A stretch of DNA of 5,044 nt from an uncultured Bacteroidales bacterium (GCA_902783615.1 CACZRQ010000217.1:1-5044); one strand, 5' to 3'; shown: positions 1 through 5,044, counted from the first letter of the stretch. Notes: generated by a model not told the origin, from the letters alone. Program-made: numbers and translations.

Positions 1-645
1 CAGCTGAATCCAATCGCCCACCCGCAACATATCATTGCCAGAGAGCTGCACACCAGCCACAAAACCCAGGATACTATCCTTGAACACCAACATCAGCACA
101 GCTGCAGAAGCACCCAAGCCAGCAAACAGAGTGGCAGGCGACTTGTCAATCAGTACCGAAACAATCAGGATGCCGCCCAAGATAAACAGGATGATCTGGA
201 TCACTTGCACCAGACTCTTGACGGGTCGCCCCTTATGCAGGTAACTCTCGTCATACCAGTCGTTGGCAGCCTTCACCAAGCTGTTCAGTGTAGCCATCAC
301 TGTGCCAATCATATACACATATACCAACTTCTGGCAGAAGGCCAAGGCATCGGTATGCACCACAAACGCCAAAGGCAGACCCAGCTGCATCAGCACGCCA
401 GGGAACAGGTGAAGCACATGATGTATCACCTTGTGGTTCACCATGTGACGCAAAAAAGCGATGGGTCGCTTCTTCAAGAACCGCGAAACACTCACGGCTA
501 TAATCTCTTGCAACACGTAATTCAGTGCCAGCGCAATCAGCACAATCATCAGTGCCGTGCAATATTCATCCATCAAATTGGCCGTCTCAGCCGAGAAACC
601 CAAGCTGAGCAGCAAGTCGTTCATCCAGTGGCTTAATGTTTCCAT
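1..645 (-). CDS. MscS-family mechanosensitive ion channel, YbdG-like (N-terminal 215 residues; 3' end beyond the window)
   Basis: Partial gene: it begins at the ATG at 645-643 and stays open for 215 codons to the left edge. YbdG-type proteins have roughly 400 residues, so about half is visible. Hydrophobic segments lie at about residues 28-50, 74-96, 104-122, 147-166 and 168-200. The last is the pore-lining helix of the MscS fold, with the alanine/glycine-rich run FAGLGASAAVLMLVFKDSI. It is followed by GFVAGVQLSGND and RVGDWIQL, which open the cytoplasmic beta domain. The loop HKGRPVKSLVQVIQ before the fourth helix is typical of the YbdG branch. Family knowledge: an inner-membrane, small-conductance channel that releases solutes under hypo-osmotic shock. 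The start is supported by an in-frame ATG about 30 nt downstream of a predicted transcription start and by the lack of any Shine-Dalgarno, as usual in Bacteroidota. Family call is firm; the exact subfamily is inferred from remembered E. coli YbdG sequence. Confidence 0.9.
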   Translation of the reverse strand, partial: METLSHWMNDLLLSLGFSAETANLMDEYCTALMIVLIALALNYVLQEIIAVSVSRFLKKRPIAFLRHMVNHKVIHHVLHLFPGVLMQLGLPLAFVVHTDALAFCQKLVYVYMIGTVMATLNSLVKAANDWYDESYLHKGRPVKSLVQVIQIILFILGGILIVSVLIDKSPATLFAGLGASAAVLMLVFKDSILGFVAGVQLSGNDMLRVGDWIQL

Positions 646-667
646 ACACCTATTTTATATTTATACA

Positions 668-679
668 ATTTGTTTACAA
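668..679 (-). repeat. Inverted repeat copy 1 of TTGTAAACAAAT in the divergent promoter region
   Basis: On the minus strand this reads TTGTAAACAAAT and starts 3 bp after the predicted -7 element of the MscS-like gene. An exact copy in opposite orientation lies at 758-769. The core TTGT-AA-ACAA is nearly palindromic, which suits a dimeric DNA-binding protein, but the binder is unknown. Confidence 0.6.
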
Positions 680-682
680 CTG

Positions 683-690
683 CAAAATTA
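683..690 (-). promoter_or_regulatory. Predicted -7 promoter element of the MscS-like gene
   Basis: Read on the minus strand this is TAATTTTG, a full match to the Bacteroidota -7 consensus TAnnTTTG. It lies 37 bp upstream of the start codon, so the transcript leader would be about 30 nt. No convincing -33 TTTG is present 19-21 bp upstream. The spacer and upstream side instead carry two copies of TTTTATGC (minus strand). Confidence 0.5.
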
Positions 691-691
691 A

Positions 692-730
692 GCATAAAAA
701 CGTAAGAAATTGGCATAAAACACACGAAAT
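692..730. repeat. Imperfect direct repeat GCATAAAA-N5/6-GAAAT
   Basis: GCATAAAA occurs at 692-699 and 713-720, exactly 21 bp apart. Each copy is followed by GAAAT (706-710 and 726-730) after six and five bases. Two helical turns between copies would place both on the same face of the DNA, upstream of the MscS-like gene's -7 element. The region is A-rich, so chance is possible. Confidence 0.35.
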
Positions 731-745
731 GTCACAAATTATTGC

Positions 746-753
746 TTTATTTG
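746..753 (+). promoter_or_regulatory. Possible -7 promoter element of the S41 peptidase gene
   Basis: TTTATTTG matches TAnnTTTG at seven of eight positions, the second base being T instead of A. It is 29 bp upstream of the ATG. No clear -33 TTTG is seen at the proper distance. The call rests partly on its alignment with the better -7 element of the divergent gene, because both are followed by the same 12-bp sequence. Confidence 0.3.
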
Positions 754-757
754 CGGT

Positions 758-769
758 TTGTAAACAAAT
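758..769 (+). repeat. Inverted repeat copy 2 of TTGTAAACAAAT in the divergent promoter region
   Basis: This exact 12-bp partner of 668-679 is placed 4 bp after the possible -7 element of the peptidase gene and 13 bp before its start codon. With the preceding T it forms TTTGT-AA-ACAAA, a near-perfect palindrome apart from the two central bases. If functional, it would overlap the transcription start and leader. Confidence 0.6.
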
Positions 770-782
770 AAAAACAAATAGC

Positions 783-2333
783 ATGAAGAGATTAACTCGC
801 ATTTTCGGTGTATTGTTGCTCATGATGGTTGTTGTAGCTGCCTGCAGCAAAGACAGTTTCGAACCAAGCCCCTCACCATCTCCTTCAGGTGGTGGCGGAG
901 GAACAACGCCTACACCAACACCTACACCCAGTGATGAAATCCAGAAAGCTAACGACTTTGCATACGATGCGCTGGATACTTACTATCTATGGAAAGACCA
1001 GATAAAGAATGCCATGGACACAGAGCTTGACACCTACAAATGCACCGACCCCATCGCAGCGGTAAATAAGATTCGCTACAAGGAAGGTGGTGGCTATGCA
1101 AGCAAACAGGACGAAGACCGATGGACACAGCTTTACGATGATATCAGTCCTTTCCAGGAATCCGTGCAAGGCGTCAATACCACCAATGGCATGAACCTGA
1201 CCGTAGGCAAGTTCACCAACTCTGACCCCCAGGCCTATTTCTTCATCGTGAATTTCACCTACGAGAACAGTCCTGCCGCAAAGGCTGGCATCAAGCGTGG
1301 CGATGTCATTATTGACTACAACGGTGAAGACATCACCGATGAAAACCTGAAAGATGCTTACTATGGCACCACCACTGCCACTTACGGTTTGGCCGACTGG
1401 AAGGCTGATGGCATCCATGACAGAAACGAATCGGTTACCCTAAGCTCTGTCAAGATGTATTGCGACCCAGTGATCTGCAGCAAGATCTTTGATGTGAATG
1501 GCAAGAAAGTGGGTTATCTCATGTACGATAATTTTGACGTAGAATCAGTTGACAAGCTGGTAAAGCTTGGCAAGGATTTCAAAAGTGCTGGCGTGAAAGA
1601 GCTCATCATCGACCTACGCTACAACGGTGGCGGCTATGTGTTTACCGAAGAGGTGCTGGCCTCCATCTTCGCTCCGAAAGCCAGTGTGGATGCCAAGAAT
1701 CTCTACATGACGGAGATTTACAACGATGTGCTTACCAATGCTTTCGGTAAGAGCGATAAGAACTTCAACAAGACTTACCTCAGCTATGAGCATGAGTTTG
1801 GCAGCAAGGGGGATGACGTTTACAAGAAGATTTCCACCAAGGATGCCAACATCGGACTGGAAAAGATCTATGCGATCGTTACAGGCAATACCGCCTCGGC
1901 ATCAGAGTCGCTGCTCGTAGGTCTGAATCCATTCATGGATGGAATGGTAACCATTGGCCAGCAGAGTTATGGCAAATATTGCACAGGCTATATCCTGGGT
2001 GTTGACGATGTGTATAACTCAGCTCCAGCCGCCATCAGCAAATGGGGCATCTATGTAATGGTATCTACCTATGCCGACCGTGATGGCAAGAATATGGCTC
2101 GCCCCGTGGGCATCGTGCCTGACAAAAGTGCGAAAGACACCCCATGGGATGGCTATGGCATTGGTGATGAGGACGAAACCATGTTGAAGGAAGCCCTCAA
2201 GGCTGCTGGCAAGAGCTATGCCAACACCCGCTCTGTAGAGTTCCTGCCACAGGTGAATGTCAAGCCGATGCACAATAAGTATAGGTTCGCTAAGCGCATC
2301 ATGCAGGCTCCGAAAGTGGAGAAGATGAAATAA
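783..2333 (+). CDS. S41 family (C-terminal processing type) peptidase, PDZ-containing lipoprotein
   Basis: 516 residues. Residues 1-20 form a lipoprotein signal peptide (KR near the start, a hydrophobic stretch, then VVAA before Cys21), so the protein should be lipid-anchored in the envelope. Residues 27-50 are a low-complexity Ser-Pro, Gly5 and Thr-Pro tether. A helical N-terminal cap follows (about 52-120, with YYLWKD typical of Bacteroidota members). Next come a PDZ domain (about 125-200, with SPAAKAGIKRGDVI at 163-176) and the S41 catalytic domain (about 240-450). The latter has IDLRYNGGG at 276-284, the nucleophile motif TASASE at 370-375 (Ser372 probably catalytic), YGK with general-base Lys398, and GIVPD at 443-447. 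The Ser/Lys dyad appears intact. Family knowledge: these enzymes cleave proteins near the C terminus; the substrate here is unknown. An in-frame ATG at 636 was rejected because it would bury the signal peptide and overlap the divergent gene. The A-rich leader has no Shine-Dalgarno. Confidence 0.95.
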   Translation: MKRLTRIFGVLLLMMVVVAACSKDSFEPSPSPSPSGGGGGTTPTPTPTPSDEIQKANDFAYDALDTYYLWKDQIKNAMDTELDTYKCTDPIAAVNKIRYKEGGGYASKQDEDRWTQLYDDISPFQESVQGVNTTNGMNLTVGKFTNSDPQAYFFIVNFTYENSPAAKAGIKRGDVIIDYNGEDITDENLKDAYYGTTTATYGLADWKADGIHDRNESVTLSSVKMYCDPVICSKIFDVNGKKVGYLMYDNFDVESVDKLVKLGKDFKSAGVKELIIDLRYNGGGYVFTEEVLASIFAPKASVDAKNLYMTEIYNDVLTNAFGKSDKNFNKTYLSYEHEFGSKGDDVYKKISTKDANIGLEKIYAIVTGNTASASESLLVGLNPFMDGMVTIGQQSYGKYCTGYILGVDDVYNSAPAAISKWGIYVMVSTYADRDGKNMARPVGIVPDKSAKDTPWDGYGIGDEDETMLKEALKAAGKSYANTRSVEFLPQVNVKPMHNKYRFAKRIMQAPKVEKMK

Positions 2334-2350
2334 CAATAGTTCATGATATG

Positions 2351-2386
2351 AAAGGGGATGTGTCATTATAGGCATATCCCCTTTTT
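2351..2386 (+). terminator. Rho-independent terminator of the S41 peptidase gene
   Basis: A 14-bp stem with two wobble pairs joins AAAGGGGATGTGTC (2351-2364) to GGCATATCCCCTTT (2371-2384), closing a 6-base loop ATTATA. The 3' arm runs into a T-rich tract through 2386 and on to about 2392. It starts 17 bp after the peptidase stop codon. On the minus strand the hairpin is followed only by TTTCATAT, so it would be a weaker stop for the convergent hydrolase gene. Confidence 0.85.
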
Positions 2387-2390
2387 CTTT

Positions 2391-3212
2391 TTACCTTCCA
2401 AAGCCAAACTGCACGGGCAGGGTCAGCAGCTGGTAGTAGAGGGTGGCAGCCATCCGCTGGTGGCCAGCGGTGTTGGGATGCAGCCGATCGGTTTCGGGGT
2501 TGATGAAGTATGGCACCTGCTCCTCCACCATGGGGTTCAGACCCGAGAGGGCACTGAGGTTGATGACAGGGATGCCCCAAACATCAGCAGTCTCGAGGGT
2601 GGCCTGGATGTAGTCGTTGATATAAAGGCCAGCACTGTTCTGGTAACTCTCGTCAGGCTGCAGGTTGCGGTCGCCAAAGTTGGCAAGGGCACGATGCAAG
2701 GGAGTGAGCAGCACAATCTGCTTGGTGGGATAGAGGCTTTTCAGCAGACTCACAGCCTGATTGATGCGCCCCTTAAAGGTATCATCGCTCATCACTGGGG
2801 TTCGACGCACACGGTTCACAGGAGCCTTGGGATGGCCAACCGCCTGCATCACCTCCTCACGTTTCTCGGTGAACCACTGGCCAATAGGCACACCAGCCAG
2901 GAAGTCGTTGGTACCCACAAAGACAATGATGGCATCCACCTCATCGCCATGCTGGGTTTTCAGTTGCTGCGCCTGATGACGAATGTGAGTCCACTCGTTG
3001 CCGCTGACGGCATAGACGTATGGAGTGATTCCTAACCAGTCGCTGAGGAAACTCCACGATTTCTTCACATCGGTGTAGGCGTTGGGATCCCAGATGGAAT
3101 CGCCCAAGAAACCAACACGGGCTCCCTGCCAAGGGTGCTGCAGAGGAGCTTGGGCTGACAGTGCCACACTGAGGCACAGCAACAAACAACAAATAACGGT
3201 CTTTGTTTTCAT
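2391..3212 (-). CDS. Secreted SGNH/GDSL-type hydrolase
   Basis: 273 residues. Residues 1-20 are a Sec signal peptide (two Lys, hydrophobic core, likely cleavage after ALSA before Gln21), so the mature enzyme is probably periplasmic or exported. The SGNH blocks are all present. Block I is GDSI, with catalytic Ser39. Block II is SGN, with Gly71 as the oxyanion-hole candidate. Block III is GTND at 100-103, with Asn102. Block V is DRLHPN, with Asp242 and His245 completing the triad. Family knowledge: such enzymes hydrolyse esters on sugars, lipids or peptidoglycan; the substrate cannot be read from the sequence. A segment of about 40 residues after block III (104-145) is rich in Arg, Lys and Pro and may form the substrate side. 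The gene lies 44 bp downstream of ruvA on the same strand and may be co-transcribed. It converges with the S41 gene, with 57 bp between the stop codons. The start is the ATG that opens the signal peptide. Confidence 0.93.
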   Translation of the reverse strand: MKTKTVICCLLLCLSVALSAQAPLQHPWQGARVGFLGDSIWDPNAYTDVKKSWSFLSDWLGITPYVYAVSGNEWTHIRHQAQQLKTQHGDEVDAIIVFVGTNDFLAGVPIGQWFTEKREEVMQAVGHPKAPVNRVRRTPVMSDDTFKGRINQAVSLLKSLYPTKQIVLLTPLHRALANFGDRNLQPDESYQNSAGLYINDYIQATLETADVWGIPVINLSALSGLNPMVEEQVPYFINPETDRLHPNTAGHQRMAATLYYQLLTLPVQFGFGR

Positions 3213-3230
3213 GATACAGTGATATTTATA

Positions 3231-3248
3231 GCGTACCTAAAGGTATGC
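3231..3248. other. Small hairpin between ruvA and the SGNH hydrolase gene
   Basis: GCGTACCT and AGGTATGC pair around a central AA (7-8 bp). It lies between the ruvA stop and the hydrolase start. On the minus-strand transcript one pair is an A-C mismatch and no T run follows, so it is not a standard terminator. It could be an RNA-processing or partial attenuation structure, or chance. Confidence 0.25.
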
Positions 3249-3256
3249 GACAACAA

Positions 3257-3865
3257 TTACAATCGCTTCAGCGCCAACTTGATGACTCTTTCCACTGGAG
3301 CATCAGGCTCTTCTTTCAGGATGGCATAGACCACCTTCTGAGAGGGAGCAGCGGGGAAGCCCAGCATGGTGAGGGCAGCAACAGCCTCCTGCTGAACCTG
3401 TCGATTCACCGCCTCTGCCTTCGGCATTTCCACCACAGCTGCGGCGGCACCCATTGCCAAACCATCTGACTGGATCTTGTCTTTCAGCTCGACAATGATG
3501 CGCTGAGCCGTTTTGAGGCCAATGCCCTTGACAGACTTCAGCAAATGGGTGTTCTCTGTGCTGATGACATTCACGAGTTCACTGGGCGAGAGCGCTGAGA
3601 GAATGGTGCGAGCCGTGTTGCCGCCAATGCCCGAAACGGTGATGAGCAAGAGGAAAAGCTCGCGCTCCTGCTTCGTGGCAAAACCAAACAGCACATGGGC
3701 ATCTTCACGAATGGCCTCATAGACATAGAGCTTGCATTCCTGCTTGCCCTGAATGGCACTATAGGTGTTAAGAGATATGTTGCACATATATCCCACTCCA
3801 TGACAATCTATTACAGCATTGGCAGGCGCCAGTTCGGCCACCTCGCCTCTAACATAATCCAGCAT
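3257..3865 (-). CDS. ruvA: Holliday junction branch migration complex subunit RuvA
   Basis: 202 residues, the usual RuvA length. Domain I (about 1-63) is the OB-fold that tetramerises on the junction, with the acidic pin at Glu54-Asp55 in REDA. Domain II (about 64-140) carries two helix-hairpin-helix motifs, SGIGGNTA (78-85) and KGIGLKTA (113-120), that bind the DNA backbone. KQERELF (65-71) is a family signature. An Ala/Glu-rich flexible linker spans about 131-158. Domain III (about 159-202, ALTMLGF to VIKLALKRL) contacts the RuvB motor. Family knowledge: RuvA with RuvB drives branch migration of Holliday junctions, which RuvC then cuts, in recombinational repair; ruvB and ruvC are not in this window. 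The start is the ATG opening MLDYVRGE, which matches the conserved N terminus; the frame stays open upstream into the opposite-strand ddh gene but that part is not RuvA-like. Divergent from ddh across 96 bp; no Shine-Dalgarno. Confidence 0.97.
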   Translation of the reverse strand: MLDYVRGEVAELAPANAVIDCHGVGYMCNISLNTYSAIQGKQECKLYVYEAIREDAHVLFGFATKQERELFLLLITVSGIGGNTARTILSALSPSELVNVISTENTHLLKSVKGIGLKTAQRIIVELKDKIQSDGLAMGAAAAVVEMPKAEAVNRQVQQEAVAALTMLGFPAAPSQKVVYAILKEEPDAPVERVIKLALKRL

Positions 3866-3888
3866 AAAATGAATATTTTTGTTTTTAT

Positions 3889-3921
3889 GTTGCGAAGATA
3901 CGGATAATTTATGTAATTTTG
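3889..3921 (+). promoter_or_regulatory. Predicted ddh promoter (Bacteroidota -33/-7 type)
   Basis: The -7 element TAATTTTG at 3914-3921 fully matches TAnnTTTG. A -33-like GTTG at 3889-3892 lies 21 bp upstream, within the usual 19-21 bp spacing (consensus TTTG, so one mismatch). The leader to the ddh ATG would be about 34 nt. Confidence 0.6.
3893..3900 (-). promoter_or_regulatory. Possible -7 promoter element of ruvA
   Basis: The minus strand reads TATCTTCG, matching TAnnTTTG except at one base. It is 27 bp upstream of the ruvA ATG. No well-spaced -33 TTTG is seen. It abuts the predicted -33 element of ddh, so the two promoters would share DNA. Confidence 0.3.
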
Positions 3922-3961
3922 CCACCAAACTTGAGTTTTTTACAACAAATACACAGAAGAT

Positions 3962-4861
3962 ATGAAGAAAATTAGAGCAGCCATCGTTGGTTATGGCAAC
4001 ATTGGGCGCTTTGCATTGGAAGCATTGCAGGCAGCCCCCGACTTTGAAGTGGTAGGTATTGTTCGCCGCGCAGGTGCTGAGAATTGCCCTGCCGAGCTGC
4101 AAGGTTTGAAGGTTGTGAAGAACATCCGCGAACTGGAGGGTGTAGATGTGGCTATCTTGAGTACGCCAACACGTAGCGTGGAGAGCTATGCCAAGGACAT
4201 TCTGGCGCTGGGTATCAACACAGTGGATAGCTTCGACATCCACACGCAGATTCCTGCTTTGCGCAAGAGTCTGCAGGAGGTGGCCAAAGCGCACAACACA
4301 GTTTCAATCATTTCTGCCGGATGGGATCCCGGCTCGGATTCAATTGTTCGCACATTGCTGCAGGCCATTGCCCCCAAGGGTATCAGCTACACCAATTTCG
4401 GACCAGGCATGAGCATGGGACATACGGTGGCTGTGAAGTCGAAGGAAGGCGTCAAGGCAGCCCTGTCGATGACGATTCCTGTGGGCACAGGCATTCATCG
4501 CCGCATGGTGTATGTGGAGCTGGAGGATGGTTACAAGTTTGAGGACGTGGAACGCGCCATCAAGACCGACCCCTATTTCGCCAGCGATGAGACACATGTG
4601 ATGCAGGTGCCTTGTGTGGATGACTTGAAAGACATGGGTCATGGGGTGAACCTGACCCGCAAGGGTGTTTCTGGCAAGACACAGAATCAGTTGTTTGAGT
4701 TCAACATGCATATCAATAATCCTGCGCTGACAGGTCAGGTGCTGGTTTGTGCGGCTCGCGCGGCCATGCGTCGTGAGCCTGGATGCTATACGATGATTGA
4801 AGTGCCTGTGGTGGATCTGCTGCCTGGTGATAAGGACGAGTGGATCGGACATTTGGTGTAA
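3962..4861 (+). CDS. ddh: meso-Diaminopimelate D-dehydrogenase
   Basis: 299 residues. It catalyses NADPH-dependent reductive amination of L-2-amino-6-oxopimelate (tetrahydrodipicolinate) to meso-diaminopimelate in one step, and the reverse (EC 1.4.1.16). This supplies the peptidoglycan cross-link residue and lysine in the cytoplasm. The N-terminal Rossmann fold shows VGYGNIGRF (9-17), and Arg35-Arg36 after the second strand, suited to the NADP phosphate. Substrate-side motifs follow: STPTRSV (67-73), DSFDIH (89-94), SAGWDPGSDS (118-127), FGPGMSMGHT (146-155), IPVGTGIHRR (172-181), HGVNLTRKGVSG (227-238) and INNPALT (251-257). The C-terminal stretch GCYTMIEVPVVDLLPGD closes the dimer fold. The length matches the 299-residue Symbiobacterium-type enzymes rather than the roughly 320-residue Corynebacterium form. 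Start: the first ATG, directly opening the Rossmann strand, after an A-rich leader without Shine-Dalgarno. It appears monocistronic, with its own promoter and a terminator 37 bp after the stop. Confidence 0.96.
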   Translation: MKKIRAAIVGYGNIGRFALEALQAAPDFEVVGIVRRAGAENCPAELQGLKVVKNIRELEGVDVAILSTPTRSVESYAKDILALGINTVDSFDIHTQIPALRKSLQEVAKAHNTVSIISAGWDPGSDSIVRTLLQAIAPKGISYTNFGPGMSMGHTVAVKSKEGVKAALSMTIPVGTGIHRRMVYVELEDGYKFEDVERAIKTDPYFASDETHVMQVPCVDDLKDMGHGVNLTRKGVSGKTQNQLFEFNMHINNPALTGQVLVCAARAAMRREPGCYTMIEVPVVDLLPGDKDEWIGHLV

Positions 4862-4879
4862 TACTTACATACTCCCTCC

Positions 4880-4895
4880 CCCTCCTGACGGAGGG
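4880..4895. repeat. GC-rich hairpin upstream of the ddh terminator
   Basis: CCCTCC (4880-4885) pairs with GGAGGG (4890-4895) around the loop TGAC. No T run follows. It sits between the ddh stop codon and the terminator hairpin. CTCCCCCT occurs at 4876-4883 and again in the terminator's 5' arm at 4898-4905, so the two hairpins share repeated sequence and can form alternative pairings. Confidence 0.5.
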
Positions 4896-4897
4896 TA

Positions 4898-4927
4898 CTC
4901 CCCCTTACTAAGGGGGAGAACTTTTTT
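4898..4927 (+). terminator. Rho-independent terminator of ddh
   Basis: A perfect 9-bp stem joins CTCCCCCTT (4898-4906) to AAGGGGGAG (4910-4918) with a 3-base loop ACT. AAC and six T residues (4922-4927) follow. It starts 37 bp after the ddh stop. There is no T run on the other strand, so it acts in the plus direction. Confidence 0.85.
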
Positions 4928-4950
4928 ATGCTTTTCCATGTAGGGGCTAC

Positions 4951-4991
4951 AAAAAAAAAGCTGCCCGCTATCTTCACAGACTGCAAGCAGC
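4951..4991 (-). terminator. Minus-strand rho-independent terminator for a gene beyond the right edge
   Basis: On the minus strand GCTGCTTGC (4991-4983) pairs with GCGGGCAGC (4968-4960), nine pairs including two G-U wobbles, around a 14-base loop. Nine T residues (4959-4951) follow. The two wobbles would be C-A mismatches on the plus strand, so the structure suits minus-strand RNA only. It implies a convergent gene ending near or beyond 5044, whose coding part I cannot identify in the remaining 53 bases. Confidence 0.7.
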
Positions 4992-5044
4992 ACAAACCAC
5001 AAATACAAATACAACTAAACAAAGTTCCTTTATAGAATACTGTC

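Noticed and set aside
205..636. 143-codon plus-strand reading frame
   Set aside because: It is antisense to the MscS-family gene; its His/Gln-rich composition is that of a shadow frame and no family is recognisable.
636..782. In-frame 49-codon upstream extension of the S41 peptidase
   Set aside because: It would overlap the start of the divergent channel gene, run through the AT-rich promoter region and place a clear lipoprotein signal peptide in the interior of the protein.
2358..3035. 225-codon plus-strand reading frame
   Set aside because: It lies opposite the SGNH hydrolase, which has a full catalytic set and a signal peptide; this frame begins inside the terminator hairpin of the S41 gene.
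3866..4294. Upstream extension of the ruvA frame by 143 codons
   Set aside because: It is antisense to ddh, passes through the promoter region and has no RuvA similarity; the conserved RuvA N terminus starts at 3865.
4340..4852. 170-codon minus-strand reading frame
   Set aside because: It is antisense to the well-supported ddh gene, with His/Ala/Arg-rich shadow composition.
4939..4951. Small hairpin TGTAG-GGG-CTACA next to an A run
   Set aside because: The T run on the minus strand precedes this hairpin and does not follow it, so it cannot be a terminator; the A run belongs to the 4951-4991 terminator.
4786..5022. 78-codon minus-strand reading frame
   Set aside because: It crosses both terminator structures and the end of ddh, with no recognisable domain.
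1..5044. Search for CRISPR arrays, tRNA or rRNA genes, insertion sequences, toxin-antitoxin or defence genes
   Set aside because: I saw no regularly spaced repeats, cloverleaf sequences, transposase or nuclease motifs, or terminal inverted repeats; the window is gene-dense with housekeeping and envelope genes.

Overview
The window looks like ordinary chromosomal DNA from a member of the Bacteroidota, most likely Bacteroidales and possibly Prevotellaceae. The evidence is as follows: start codons lack Shine-Dalgarno sequences and sit behind A/T-rich leaders; the -7 motif TAnnTTTG characteristic of this phylum occurs upstream of two genes; there is a Bacteroidota-type S41 peptidase lipoprotein; and the RuvA and diaminopimelate dehydrogenase proteins resemble those of gut Bacteroidales as I remember them. 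The genus is an inference. Coding DNA is of middling GC, while the gaps between genes are AT-rich.

Layout, left to right: (1) 1-645, minus strand: first 215 residues of a YbdG-like MscS-family channel, running off the left edge. (2) 646-782: AT-rich divergent promoter region with a near-identical sequence block at each of the two start regions. (3) 783-2333, plus: a 516-residue S41 family peptidase lipoprotein with a PDZ domain, followed by a strong terminator at 2351-2386. (4) 2391-3212, minus: a secreted SGNH/GDSL hydrolase, convergent with the peptidase. (5) 3257-3865, minus: ruvA, 44 bp upstream of the hydrolase and probably co-transcribed with it. (6) 3866-3961: compact divergent promoter region. 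(7) 3962-4861, plus: ddh, meso-diaminopimelate dehydrogenase of the 299-residue type. (8) 4862-5044: no gene supported; two GC-rich hairpins, the second being the ddh terminator, then a terminator facing the other way that probably ends a minus-strand gene beyond the right edge.

The genes do not form one pathway. They are a mixture of envelope functions (channel, lipoprotein protease, secreted esterase-like enzyme), peptidoglycan/lysine precursor synthesis (ddh) and DNA repair (ruvA), arranged as divergent and convergent units. I found no CRISPR array, mobile element, RNA gene or defence-like system. The most notable non-coding signals are the paired promoter blocks at 668-690 and 746-769, and the repeated GC-rich hairpins after ddh.
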